DNA of 64,000 nt from JBHELB01 sp041859045 (GCA_041859045.1 JBHELB010000027.1:62001-126000), one strand, 5' to 3'. Counted from the first letter of the stretch, positions 47,653-56,467 are shown. Program-made: numbers and translations. The notes: generated by a model not told the origin, from the letters alone.

Positions 47653-48684
47653 TCACGCCTTTGCTTTCCTTAAACCGGCGCGCGGCGGCAACAGGCCCGC
47701 GAGTTGGTTGTAGTCGGTGAGCGTATCGTAATCGCACAGGGTGCACATGGCGGTGCTGGTGACCGCGATGCCGCTTTCGACAATCGCCGCGATGGGATTG
47801 AGCCCGCCGTACACGACCAACCCCACGCGCCCTTGTCCCACGGGGATATCGAGCAACGGCTGGCCGGGACTGCCGATGCGCAACACGCCGCCGAGTCCCG
47901 CGTCTTCCGCGCGCTGGGCCAGTGCGCGCGCGGCGCTGAGCGCCGTCATGGGAAATTCGCGGAAACTCGCGCCCACCGTGCCGGAACCCGTGCGCGCGGC
48001 CTGCTCGACGCTGGTCATGTGCCCGCGAATGAAGATCTCGAGCGGGTCGAGCGAGGTGCCGTCGTAGTTGATGATTTGCACGAAGCGCTTGGGCTCTTGG
48101 CGTTCAAGTTCGAGCAGGCCGCCGAACCGCGACGTGACCGCGATGTGCGCCCGCAGGAAGATGCCGTTGATCGTCACGCTGCACACGGTGCCGATCGCGT
48201 AGGCGTCCTTGGGCACGCGGAATCCGCCGAGCATCGCCCCCGGCCCCGCCAACGCAGCCAGCCGCCCCATGCCCAGACGCGCATCGAACACGCGGCGGAG
48301 TTCTTCGAGCGCGGGACGAATGTCCGCGGCAGGCACGGTCGTGACGTTGAGAATAACCTTGCCCTTGCCCGTAGCCGCGTCGAAGTCCATGCGGTACGCA
48401 AGTTCCTCGACGCGCGCCGCCACGAATCCCACCTTATCGATCACCAGCGCGCGTTCCACCTCGCGCAAACCCGCCTCGGTCAACCGGCGCCCGCGTCGGC
48501 CGAGATTCTCCGTCCACCCCAGCGCGTCGGCCTGGCCAAGATAGTTCCGCACCGTGCGCTCGCTGAAATCCGAGCCCGCGCCGCGCAGCTCTTCGGCCAG
48601 GCGCTCGCTGCCGGCGGGGGTCTGAAGATCGCGTAGACAGCGGAGGATCTGAAGCATCTTTCGTTGCGTGCGAATGTCGCTCAT
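47653..48684 (-). CDS. NrpR-like transcriptional regulator (winged helix plus one NrpR/DUF128 domain)
   Basis: This gene encodes 343 residues. Residues 1-75 form a winged helix (QRKMLQILRCLRDLQTPAGSERLAEELR; SERTVRNYLGQADALGWTE; RRGRRLTEAGLREVE). The remainder is one NrpR/DUF128 sensor domain (GAMLGGFRVPKDAYAIGTVCSVTINGIFL; GTVGASFREFPMTAL; GLVVYGGLNPIAAIVESGI). NrpR represses nitrogen assimilation genes in methanogens and senses 2-oxoglutarate. ATG 48684 has AAGGAA 8 nt upstream; the frame runs to 48906. It is divergent from gdhA across ~360 bp, which supports a nitrogen role. Confidence 0.85.
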   Translation of the reverse strand: MSDIRTQRKMLQILRCLRDLQTPAGSERLAEELRGAGSDFSERTVRNYLGQADALGWTENLGRRGRRLTEAGLREVERALVIDKVGFVAARVEELAYRMDFDAATGKGKVILNVTTVPAADIRPALEELRRVFDARLGMGRLAALAGPGAMLGGFRVPKDAYAIGTVCSVTINGIFLRAHIAVTSRFGGLLELERQEPKRFVQIINYDGTSLDPLEIFIRGHMTSVEQAARTGSGTVGASFREFPMTALSAARALAQRAEDAGLGGVLRIGSPGQPLLDIPVGQGRVGLVVYGGLNPIAAIVESGIAVTSTAMCTLCDYDTLTDYNQLAGLLPPRAGLRKAKA

Positions 48685-48694
48685 GGAACGTTCC
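48685..48694. promoter_or_regulatory. GGAA/TTCC palindrome at the nrpR-like start
   Basis: GGAACGTTCC is a perfect 10-bp palindrome directly before the ATG, overlapping the ribosome site. Half-sites match the archaeal NrpR operator (GGAA-N6-TTCC), but the spacer is 2, not 6. It could serve autoregulation, or be chance. Confidence 0.3.
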
Positions 48695-48845
48695 TTACCC
48701 GGCTTGGCGGGCGTTGTGCGCAGACGAGGATACCGCCGCCCGCCGCAGGGATCAAGCAAAAGCGGCAATGTTGCCGGTAATTCGCCAGGAAGAGGCGTCC
48801 TACGTCTAGTGTTCCCAACAAAGCGAGGGAAAGGATGCAGGATGT

Positions 48846-48929
48846 ATTTCCGGAATTTTTCCGGCAGATTTTGGTGCGATTTCCGGTATTTTTGCCCCCT
48901 TGACAAGCCAATTTGCGGAAAGTTAGTGT
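48846..48929 (+). promoter_or_regulatory. gdhA promoter with upstream TTCCGG palindromes
   Basis: TTGACA (48900-48905) and TAGTGT (48924-48929, 18-nt spacer) form a plausible promoter. Just upstream lie the palindrome CCGGAATTTTTCCGG (48850-48864) and a second ATTTCCGG (48879-48886) in direct repeat with 48846-48853. They sit where a regulator could act on the promoter. Confidence 0.5.
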
Positions 48930-49048
48930 ATGAAAGCGGCCAGAGGTTGCCGCTTTATGCGGGGGCAGCATGGCAGACGGGAACAAGGCCGCCACAAGCA
49001 ACAGGTAACGGGGAAGGTCCCCACAACCAGAGACAGGGAGCCGGTATT

Positions 49049-50389
49049 ATGTCGTATATCACTGATGTCATGGAGTTGGTCGTCAAACGCAATCCGTCCG
49101 AGCCGGAATTTCACCAGGCCGTGCGGGAAGTCCTCGATTCGCTGGTTCCCGTGCTGGAACGCCACCCCGAATACCAGAAGAACTGCATCCTCGAGCGCTT
49201 GACCGAGCCCGAGCGCGTACTGATGTTCCGCGTGCCGTGGGTGGACGACAAGGGCCGTTTCCAGGTCAACCGCGGGTTCCGCATTCAGTTTAACAGCGCG
49301 ATTGGGCCGTACAAAGGCGGTCTGCGCTTCCACCCGACGGTGTATCTGGGCATCCTGAAGTTCCTGGCGTTCGAGCAGATCTTCAAGAACTCGCTGACGA
49401 CGCTGCCGATGGGCGGCGGCAAGGGCGGTTCGGATTTCGATCCGAAGGGCAAGTCGGACAATGAAGTGATGCGTTTCTGCCAGTCGTTCATGAGCGAGCT
49501 GTGCCATCATATCGGCGCGGACACGGACGTGCCCGCGGGCGACATCGGCGTGGGCGGCCGCGAAGTCGGCTTCCTGTTCGGTCAGTACAAGCGCCTGCGC
49601 AACGAGTTCACCGGCGTGCTCACGGGCAAGGGCCTCAACTGGGGCGGCTCGCTGATTCGTCCCGAAGCGACCGGCTACGGCTGCGTGTACTTCGCGCAGG
49701 AAATGCTTGCGACCCGCGGCGACAGCGTGAAGGGCAAGACCTGCGCGGTCTCCGGTTCGGGTAACGTCGCCCAGTACACGGTCGAGAAGGTCAACCAGCT
49801 CGGCGGCAAGTGCGTGACGCTGTCCGACTCGAACGGCACCATCTACGATCCCGCCGGCATCAACGAAGAGAAGCTCGCTTTTGTTATGGAGTTGAAGAAC
49901 GTCCGTCGCGGCCGCATCGCCGAATACGCGAACAAGTTCTCCGGCGTGCAGTACCTCGAAGGCCAGCGTCCCTGGGGCATCAAGTGCGATTGCGCGTTCC
50001 CGAGTGCGACGCAGAACGAGGTGAACGGCAAAGACGCCGAGACGTTGGTGAAGAACGGCTGCTTCGTGGTCGCCGAAGGCGCGAACATGCCGAGCGATCC
50101 GGACGCGGTCGAGGTTTTCCTGAAGCACAAGATCCTTTACGGCCCCGGCAAGGCCGCGAACGCCGGCGGCGTGGCGGTGTCGGGTCTCGAGATGGCGCAG
50201 AACTCGCAGCACACCGCATGGACGCGCGAGGAAGTCGATGCGCGCCTGCGCGACATTATGAAGGCGATTCACACCCAGGCCGCGAAGGCCGCGGAAGAAT
50301 ACCAGCAGCCGGGCAACTACGTGGCGGGCGCGAACATCGCGGGCTTCACGAAGGTCGCCAACGCCATGCTGGATCAAGGTCTCGTCTAG
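49049..50389 (+). CDS. gdhA: NADP-type glutamate dehydrogenase
   Basis: This 446-residue hexameric-type GDH is of normal length. Signatures are GYKGGLRFHP-like IGPYKGGLRFHPTV, the catalytic lysine segment LPMGGGKGGSDFDPKGKS, DVPAGDIGVGGREVGFLFGQYK, and the Rossmann loop SGSGNVAQYTVEK, followed by GGVAVSGLEMAQNS. It makes glutamate from 2-oxoglutarate, ammonium and NAD(P)H. ATG 49049 has GGGAG 7-8 nt upstream; the long frame from 48668 is not coding. A strong terminator follows at 50435. Divergence from the nrpR-like gene suggests control by nitrogen supply. Confidence 0.97.
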   Translation: MSYITDVMELVVKRNPSEPEFHQAVREVLDSLVPVLERHPEYQKNCILERLTEPERVLMFRVPWVDDKGRFQVNRGFRIQFNSAIGPYKGGLRFHPTVYLGILKFLAFEQIFKNSLTTLPMGGGKGGSDFDPKGKSDNEVMRFCQSFMSELCHHIGADTDVPAGDIGVGGREVGFLFGQYKRLRNEFTGVLTGKGLNWGGSLIRPEATGYGCVYFAQEMLATRGDSVKGKTCAVSGSGNVAQYTVEKVNQLGGKCVTLSDSNGTIYDPAGINEEKLAFVMELKNVRRGRIAEYANKFSGVQYLEGQRPWGIKCDCAFPSATQNEVNGKDAETLVKNGCFVVAEGANMPSDPDAVEVFLKHKILYGPGKAANAGGVAVSGLEMAQNSQHTAWTREEVDARLRDIMKAIHTQAAKAAEEYQQPGNYVAGANIAGFTKVANAMLDQGLV

Positions 50390-50434
50390 AGCGGTTCACT
50401 ACACTCGAATAGGGCAGCGAGTGACCGGGGAGCA

Positions 50435-50462
50435 GGGGAGGCCCTTCGACAAGGGCCTCCCC
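50435..50462 (+). terminator. terminator of gdhA
   Basis: A 12-bp stem (GGGGAGGCCCTT/AAGGGCCTCCCC, 50435-50446 with 50451-50462) with a CGAC loop is followed by GCGTGCATTTTG. It lies 45 nt after the stop. Confidence 0.85.
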
Positions 50463-50561
50463 GCGTGCATTTTGTAGGGTACTGCCCCTTGCGCCTGCCT
50501 TGGGGTACATGCCAGACTGCCGCCATCGGCCGCGCCATTCGACTGGCGCTCGAGGAGGATT

Positions 50562-53177
50562 ATGGTTCAGGTCAACGCACACCTCAGCACCGGAATGCCC
50601 GAGTTGGATCGCATGCTCAAGGGCGTCATGCTCGGCGACAACATCGTCTGGCAGGTGGACTCGGTCGAATCGTATCTCCCGTTCGTCAAGCCCTATGCGG
50701 AAGATGCCATCGCGCGCGGACGCAAACTGATCTATTTCCGTTTCGCGGAGCATCGCCCGCTGGTTCCCGAAGGGCCGGGGGTGGAGCGCGTTGAACTGGA
50801 CCCCGCGTCGGGATTCGAGACGTTTCTCGGGGCGATCCACAGTGTGATCGAGAAGGCCGGGCGCGGCGCGTTCTACGTCTTCGATTGCTTGTCCGACCTT
50901 ACTGCCGATTGGTACAGCGATCAGATGCTGGGCAACTTCTTCATGCTCACGTGCCCGTATCTATTTGACCTCGAGACCGTCGCGTATTTTGGGCTGCTGC
51001 GCAATTACCACTCGCCGCACGCCACGCTGGCAATCTCGGACACGACGCAGTTGTTCCTTGATGTCTACCGGCACAAAGGCCATCTCTACGTGCATCCGCT
51101 CAAGGTCCAGCATCGCTATTCCTCCACCATGCACATGCTGCATGCGTGGGAAGGCGATACGTTCAACCCGGTCACCGACAGTGCCACGATCGCCGAGGTT
51201 CTGACCTCGTGTCCTCGGAGCGCGCGCGAGTCGGTCAGCAATCAACTCGACGTCTGGTACCGCGCGTTTCTCGAAGCGGAGGAGAAGGCCGACGAAGCCC
51301 GAGAGAATCCCGACGCATTTCGGCAGACGCCACTGTATCAGCGCCTGCTGCGCATGGCGATCTCGCACGACGAACGCGTGTTGGCGCTGTCAAGCCGCTA
51401 TTTTGATCTCGACGACCTGCTCGAAGTGGGCCGCCGCATGATCGGCACGGGGTTGATCGGTGGAAAGGCCGTGGGCATGCTGCTTTCCCGGGCCATCCTG
51501 CGGCACGAAAGCCCGCGCTGGAACGAACTGCTCGAGGTGCATGACTCGTTTCACATCGGCGCGGACGTGTTCTATACGTTTCTCGTGCGTAACGGCTGCT
51601 GGTGGATGCGCGAACAGCAGCGCAACCCAAAGAGTTTTCTCGAAGGCGCAGAGCGTGCACGTCAACGCATCATGATGGGCAGTTTCCCCGCGCATATCGA
51701 GCAGCAGTTCGCGGAAATGTTGGATTACTACGGCCAATCGCCGATCATCGTGCGCTCGAGCAGTCTGCTCGAAGATAATTTCGGCAATTCCTTCGCGGGC
51801 AAGTACGACAGCGTCTTCTGCGTCAACCAAGGCTCGCGCCATAAACGCCTCGACGACTTCATCACGGCCGTCAAAACGATCTACGCCAGCACGATGAGCG
51901 AAAAGGCGTTGTCCTATCGCGCGCGCTTCGGCATTCTCGACAAGGACGAACAGATGGCGTTGCTCGTGCAACGCGTCTCGGGCGCACTGCACGGTCCGCT
52001 CTATTTCCCGCAGATCGCGGGTGTGGGGTTCTCTTTCAACCCGTACGTCTGGAATGAAAACATCGACCCCGCCGCGGGGTTGTTGCGTTTGGTGTTCGGC
52101 CTGGGTACGCGCGCAGTCGATCGCTTCGACGATGACTACACCCGCGTGATCGCGCTGAACGATCCGGAGCGCCGCCCCGAGGCCACCGTGCATGAACTGC
52201 GCCGCTACTCGCAGCGCAAGGTCGATGTGCTCGACCTCGAAGCGAACCAACTGGTGTCGTATGACTTCGACGAGGTCCAGCACCATTGCAACGGCATGCC
52301 GCTGACGTTGTTCGCTTCGCCCGACCGTGAACTGGCGCGATTTCAAGAAGAACGCGGACTACGTGCCGCGCCTTCGTGGATGATCACGTTCGATAATCTG
52401 ATCGCTTCAACGCCGTTTGTTGAGGAGATGCGCGAGATGTTGGCGACGCTACAGGCGGCGTATCAGTACCCGGTGGACGTCGAATTCACCGCCAACTTCC
52501 GCAAGGACAGCCACAAAATCGACGTGGTGCAGTGTCGGCCGCTACAGGTGAAGAGCGATTCCGGCCTGGCGAGTCTACCCGCGCGCGACGGCCTCGCGTC
52601 GTCCGACATTCTCTTTGAAACGCACGGACCGGTCATCGGCCAAAGCCGCATCGCCGAGGTGGAGCGCGTCGTGTACGTCGTGCCGTCGGTGTATGGAAAC
52701 CTGCCGCTCAAGGAGCGCTACCGCGTGGCGCGCCTGATCGGCTGGATACTCCACCATCCCGGCGAACTGCACCCCGAGACGGTGCTGCTCATGGGCCCCG
52801 GCCGCTGGGGCACCACGACGCCGTCGCTCGGCGTGCCCGTGTCGTTCGCGGAGATCAACACGGTCTCAATCCTGTGTGAGATAGTCGCCATGCGCGACGA
52901 CCTTGTGCCCGACGTCTCGATGGGTACGCACTTCTTCTCCGAACTGGTCGAAATGGACATGCTCTATCTCGCGGTGTTCCCAAATCAGGCCGACAACATC
53001 CTCGCAACGAGCTACCTCGAATCCGCGCCCAGCCGCCTCGAGGAATTGTATCCCGACGCCGCCGATATGGCCCACGTGATCCGCGTGATCGACATCACCA
53101 ACGAGACGCCTCTCCGCGTCTGCGCCGACACGCTGCACCAACACGCCTTCGCGTACTTCGAGCAGCCGGCAAAATAG
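50562..53177 (+). CDS. PEP-synthase/PPDK N-terminal-domain protein with degenerate KaiC-like domain
   Basis: This gene encodes 871 residues. Residues ~1-190 resemble a RecA/KaiC domain (LSTGMPELDRMLKGVMLGDNIVWQVDS), but the Walker A loop GxxxxGKT is absent. Residues ~300-670 match the ATP-grasp, pyruvate/phosphate dikinase N-terminal domain: GLIGGKAVGMLLSRAIL, SPIIVRSSSLLEDNFGNSFAGKYDSVF, VVQCRPLQ. The swivelling phosphohistidine domain and the PEP-binding barrel of true PEP synthase are missing; a C-terminal region of ~190 residues (VLLMGPGRWGTTTPSLGVPVSFAEI) replaces them. It could phosphorylate an unknown acceptor. ATG 50562 follows GAGGAGG. It stands alone. Confidence 0.8.
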   Translation: MVQVNAHLSTGMPELDRMLKGVMLGDNIVWQVDSVESYLPFVKPYAEDAIARGRKLIYFRFAEHRPLVPEGPGVERVELDPASGFETFLGAIHSVIEKAGRGAFYVFDCLSDLTADWYSDQMLGNFFMLTCPYLFDLETVAYFGLLRNYHSPHATLAISDTTQLFLDVYRHKGHLYVHPLKVQHRYSSTMHMLHAWEGDTFNPVTDSATIAEVLTSCPRSARESVSNQLDVWYRAFLEAEEKADEARENPDAFRQTPLYQRLLRMAISHDERVLALSSRYFDLDDLLEVGRRMIGTGLIGGKAVGMLLSRAILRHESPRWNELLEVHDSFHIGADVFYTFLVRNGCWWMREQQRNPKSFLEGAERARQRIMMGSFPAHIEQQFAEMLDYYGQSPIIVRSSSLLEDNFGNSFAGKYDSVFCVNQGSRHKRLDDFITAVKTIYASTMSEKALSYRARFGILDKDEQMALLVQRVSGALHGPLYFPQIAGVGFSFNPYVWNENIDPAAGLLRLVFGLGTRAVDRFDDDYTRVIALNDPERRPEATVHELRRYSQRKVDVLDLEANQLVSYDFDEVQHHCNGMPLTLFASPDRELARFQEERGLRAAPSWMITFDNLIASTPFVEEMREMLATLQAAYQYPVDVEFTANFRKDSHKIDVVQCRPLQVKSDSGLASLPARDGLASSDILFETHGPVIGQSRIAEVERVVYVVPSVYGNLPLKERYRVARLIGWILHHPGELHPETVLLMGPGRWGTTTPSLGVPVSFAEINTVSILCEIVAMRDDLVPDVSMGTHFFSELVEMDMLYLAVFPNQADNILATSYLESAPSRLEELYPDAADMAHVIRVIDITNETPLRVCADTLHQHAFAYFEQPAK

Positions 53178-53234
53178 GTCTAGGGTGGCCGCTGAAAGCG
53201 TGGTAGACTCCTCGCAGGCGGGCAATGGGTGGAC

Positions 53235-54080
53235 ATGAAACAGCGAAGAGTCGGCATCGGAGGCCTCGCACGACGCATGACAGTCACGGTGGTTGTCGCC
53301 ATTGCTCTGGTATACGCCGGTCTTGCGGTCGTGTTGTATTTGCTCCAAACCGCCATCATCTTTCCCGGCGCGCCTGGTCTTGGCCGCACCCCTGCCCTCA
53401 ATGGGTGGCCCTATGAGGCGGTAGCGCTTCGGGTTCTGGGTGAGACCACACACGGCTGGTACATCCCTCTTGAGAACAGCCGAGGTACGTTGCTGTTCTC
53501 GCATGGAAACGCGGAGAACATCTCCAATTCGCTCGACGCCGTGCGTTTATTCCGCGAGTTCGGGTACAGCGCATTCGTGTACGACTACGGCGGCTACGGA
53601 CGCAGCACGGGTAAACCTTCGGAGGCGCGCTGTTACGCGGACATCCGCGCGGCGTGGCGTTATCTCACCGAGCAACGCGGCGTGCGCGCCGAGGACATCG
53701 TGCTGTTCGGCCGTTCGCTGGGCGGAGCGGTCACCGCGGAACTCGCCGCGGAAGTACGCCCGCGCGCGGTGATTCTGGAGAGTACGTTCGAGTCCGCCAC
53801 GGCGCTGGGCAAGAAAGTGTTGCCTTTCATGCCGGTAGGCCTGCTTGTTCGGCACCGCTTCGATACCGCCTCAAAAGTTGGCCGATTCACCGCGCCGTTA
53901 CTCGTGATTCACGGCCCGCGCGACGAGATTGTCCCTTACGCACACGGGCGCCGTCTTTTCGAGCTCGCTCCGGAGCCTAAGGCCTTTCTTGAGATGAATG
54001 GTGGACACAACGACGGCCCCTACGCGACGGGAAAGCCCTATGAAGATGGACTACGTGCATTCCTGACGCCCTATGAGTAG
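53235..54080 (+). CDS. membrane-anchored alpha/beta hydrolase (ABHD13/17-like)
   Basis: This gene encodes 281 residues. One N-terminal helix (TVVVAIALVYAGLAVVLYLL) is followed by an alpha/beta hydrolase with the nucleophile elbow GRSLGG (Ser), acid in HGPRDEIVP (Asp) and GGHNDG (His), plus the oxyanion region LLFSHGNAENISN. Relatives hydrolyse lipid or thioester bonds; the substrate is unknown. The start is not certain: ATG 53235, or GTG 53229 with AGGCGGG upstream. No operon partner is seen; the convergent araD gene ends 25 nt further on. Confidence 0.88.
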   Translation: MKQRRVGIGGLARRMTVTVVVAIALVYAGLAVVLYLLQTAIIFPGAPGLGRTPALNGWPYEAVALRVLGETTHGWYIPLENSRGTLLFSHGNAENISNSLDAVRLFREFGYSAFVYDYGGYGRSTGKPSEARCYADIRAAWRYLTEQRGVRAEDIVLFGRSLGGAVTAELAAEVRPRAVILESTFESATALGKKVLPFMPVGLLVRHRFDTASKVGRFTAPLLVIHGPRDEIVPYAHGRRLFELAPEPKAFLEMNGGHNDGPYATGKPYEDGLRAFLTPYE

Positions 54081-54086
54081 CGCCTA

Positions 54087-54105
54087 CGCCATTTTTTGAA
54101 ATGCG
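54087..54105. repeat. CGCATTTCAAAA-type repeat, copy 1
   Basis: The minus strand reads CGCATTTCAAAAAATGGCG here, between the hydrolase and araD stops. Two further copies lie at 56220-56237 and 56262-56280. Confidence 0.6.
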
Positions 54106-54798
54106 TTAGCCGCCCTGCCCGTAGTACGCCTTCTCGCCGTGTTTGCGCAGGAAGTGTTTGTCGAGCAGGAAGCCGTCGATCGGGGGGTGCGCGGGCGATA
54201 GCGCGAAGGTATGCAGGGCCATGCGCGCAATCTCTTCGAGCACCTCGGCATTTTCGACGGCTTTGGCGGGCGTGGCGCCCCAGGCGAATGGGCCATGTTT
54301 CGCCACCAGCACCGCGGGCAGGGCGTTTGGGTCGAGTGAGGCAAATCGACGCACAATCACCGCGCCGGTGTTGGCTTCGTAGCCGTCGGCGACTTCTTCG
54401 GCGGTCAGCGGTCCTGCCAAGGGCACGTCGCCGTAAAAATAGTCGGCGTGTGTGGTGCCCAGACAGGGGATGGGGCGACAGGCCTGCGCCCAGCAGGTTG
54501 CGTGATGCGAATGCGTGTGCACGACGCCGCCCACGCCGGGAAAACTGCGGTACAGCGCGAGGTGCGTGGCCGTATCCGATGACGGGCGCAGCGCGCCCTC
54601 GACGATGTTGCCGTCAAGGTCCACCACCACCATGTGCTCGGCGCGCATCGTGTCGTACGAGACGCCGCTGGGCTTGATCGCGACAAGACGCGTCGCCGGA
54701 TCGAAGCCGCTGGCGTTGCCCCAGGTGCCCAGCACGAGCCCGCGCTTCACCAACTCGAGGTTGGCCTCCAACACCGCTTCCTTCAACGACTCGAGCAT
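54106..54798 (-). CDS. araD: L-ribulose-5-phosphate 4-epimerase family (class II aldolase fold)
   Basis: This 230-residue protein is the length of AraD. Visible elements are GTWGNASGFD, KPSGVSYDTM, SSDTATHLALYRSFP, the zinc histidines in HTHSHHATCWAQ, GTTHADYFYGDVPL, AEEVADGYEANTG and a third zinc His in AKHGPFAWG. AraD interconverts L-ribulose-5-P and D-xylulose-5-P; UlaF/SgaE-type epimerases share these motifs, so the sugar is not certain. ATG 54798 (GGGGGAG upstream) is chosen over a frame to 54852 that overlaps dus. It lies 11 nt after dus and is probably cotranscribed with it. Confidence 0.9.
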   Translation of the reverse strand: MLESLKEAVLEANLELVKRGLVLGTWGNASGFDPATRLVAIKPSGVSYDTMRAEHMVVVDLDGNIVEGALRPSSDTATHLALYRSFPGVGGVVHTHSHHATCWAQACRPIPCLGTTHADYFYGDVPLAGPLTAEEVADGYEANTGAVIVRRFASLDPNALPAVLVAKHGPFAWGATPAKAVENAEVLEEIARMALHTFALSPAHPPIDGFLLDKHFLRKHGEKAYYGQGG

Positions 54799-54809
54799 GT
54801 GCTCCCCCT

Positions 54810-55787
54810 CTACGACGCTGCGGCGCGCGCGACTTCTTCGGCGTAACGCCACAAACGTTCTTCAATCGGCGCGTACTCGCGGAAGGCCATCAACTCAGCC
54901 CGGGCCTTGGCCGACGACGGCAGGCCGCGCAGATAGCCAATGTAATGTTTGCGAAACTCGACCGTCGCGTGCACTTCGCCCTTCGCCTCGATCTCCATAC
55001 GCAGATGCCGCAGGCACAGCGTGACCCGCTCGGGCAGCGTCGCTTCGGGTTGAAGTTCGCCCGTGGCGAGATAGTGTTTGGTCTGCTGGAAGATCCACGG
55101 GTTTACAATCGCCCCGCGCCCGATCATCACGCCGTCGCAGCCGGTTTCAAACATGCGCTTGGCGTCTTCGGGCGTGGTTACGCCGCCGTTGCCAATGATC
55201 GGAATCGACACGGTGTTTTTCAGCCGCTCGAGCCAAACCCAGTCGGCGTCGCCGCCATGCCCCTGCACGCGCGTGCGGCAGTGGACCGTCAGCGCACGCA
55301 CGCCGAGATCTTCGAGCATGCGCGCGACTTCGAGGATCACGATCGACTCCGAGTCCCAGCCCAGGCGCGTCTTCACGGTGACAGGCAGCGTCGTGCCCTT
55401 GAGCACGCCGCGCACCACCGCCTCGAACCGCGCCAGGTTGCGCAGCAATCCCGCGCCCGCCTCGCGCCGCGCCACCTTGCGCACCCAGCATCCGCAGTTG
55501 ATGTCCACAAAGTCCGGCCGGGCGGCCTCGGCCACGCGCGCCGCGCCTTCCATCGCCTCGGGATCGTTGCCGAAAATCTGCACCGCAATCGGACGTTCCG
55601 AGTCCGCGACCTGAATCTTGCGAATGCTCTTCGCCGCGTCGCGGATCAGCGCGTCGCTGCTCGCGAACTCCGTGTACAACAGGTCCGCGCCCAGGTCTTT
55701 ACACACCGTCCGGAAGGCCTGATCGGTGACTTCCTCCATTGGCGCGAGCGCCAACGGGCGGTCGAGTTCTATGTCTCCAATACGCAT
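54810..55787 (-). CDS. dus: tRNA-dihydrouridine synthase
   Basis: This 325-residue FMN-dependent TIM-barrel enzyme reduces uridines in tRNA D-loops. Motifs are LALAPMEEVTDQAFR, the ADLLYTEFASSDAL loop, DINCGCWVRKVARREAGAGLL with the catalytic Cys, VKTRLGWDS, LTVHCRTRVQGHGGDADW, and the FMN-phosphate motif IGNGGVTTPEDAKRMFETGCDGVMIGRGA. The residue after the catalytic Cys is Trp where Pro is usual (GCP), a small oddity. ATG 55787 has AGAAGG upstream. Dus subfamily is not resolved. Confidence 0.94.
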   Translation of the reverse strand: MRIGDIELDRPLALAPMEEVTDQAFRTVCKDLGADLLYTEFASSDALIRDAAKSIRKIQVADSERPIAVQIFGNDPEAMEGAARVAEAARPDFVDINCGCWVRKVARREAGAGLLRNLARFEAVVRGVLKGTTLPVTVKTRLGWDSESIVILEVARMLEDLGVRALTVHCRTRVQGHGGDADWVWLERLKNTVSIPIIGNGGVTTPEDAKRMFETGCDGVMIGRGAIVNPWIFQQTKHYLATGELQPEATLPERVTLCLRHLRMEIEAKGEVHATVEFRKHYIGYLRGLPSSAKARAELMAFREYAPIEERLWRYAEEVARAAAS

Positions 55788-55903
55788 GGCGAGACCTTCT
55801 CACACGGCCCGTCGAAATGCAAATTGACGGCGGGGACGCCCAATCGCCGGATGACTTTCAGGAAGAGCGTCTGGGGCGTTGTGTCGCGGACAGGCTTGCC
55901 CTA

Positions 55904-56118
55904 ATCCGCGAAGCGGATGGCAGAACGTAGCCCCGGGTGGAATGGAGCGGCGTAGCCGCGAAGTGGAACCCGGGGGATGCTCTCCCAAAGAAAAGAACCC
56001 CGGAACGGGGTGTCAGAAAATGGGGCATTCCTCCAAGAAGACGATTCTCACACCCGCTACGCGGGTTCTTTGTTTGTGGGTGCTAAACCCAGGGTTCCGC
56101 TTCGCTCCACCCTGGGCT
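55904..56118. repeat. cluster of nested palindromes upstream of dus
   Basis: Palindromes read directly are: 55904-55918 (ATCCGC/GCGGAT); 55930-55938 with 55968-55976 (GCCCCGGGT/ACCCGGGGG) enclosing a smaller one; 56052-56066 (ACCCGC/GCGGGT); and 56088-56095 with 56109-56116 (CCCAGGGT/ACCCTGGG). The outer edges GTAGCCC and GGGCTAC match the units at 3820 and 3941, so they look like one dispersed repeat family. Confidence 0.65.
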
Positions 56119-56219
56119 ACGTTCCATCACCCGCTTCGCGGATTCAACACGAGGGCAACAGTGGGGAGATTGCAGACTCTCTCGTGCGGGGACTGCATGC
56201 CCCCATCGGCTTCCCTAAA

Positions 56220-56280
56220 GCATTTCAAAAGATGGCGGGCCGTTTTCCGAGGTCTATCCCGCGCCGTTTTTTGAAATGCG
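56220..56280. repeat. inverted pair of GCATTTCAAAA repeats, copies 2 and 3
   Basis: GCATTTCAAAAGATGGCG (56220-56237) and CGCCGTTTTTTGAAATGC (56262-56279) form an inverted repeat with a 24-nt loop. The same motif occurs at 54087-54105. Confidence 0.65.
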
Positions 56281-56467
56281 TAGCGCCAAGTGGCTACAGC
56301 TTTGCTTAAACTGCCCTAATACCCACCGTTGCTTGAACAATAAGGCTTGCGCGAGCCGCTTCGCCTTAGCCGGCGATTGGGAGCCGATGCATTGTCTTTC
56401 CGCGGCGCGCGCAGTAAGGTATACTGCATGGAGTGTATGGCCCACGGCGGCATAGGGAGAGCGGCGG

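Noticed and set aside
48923..50377. Minus-strand frame of about 480 codons opposite gdhA
   Set aside because: It is the antisense shadow of a fully conserved dehydrogenase gene.
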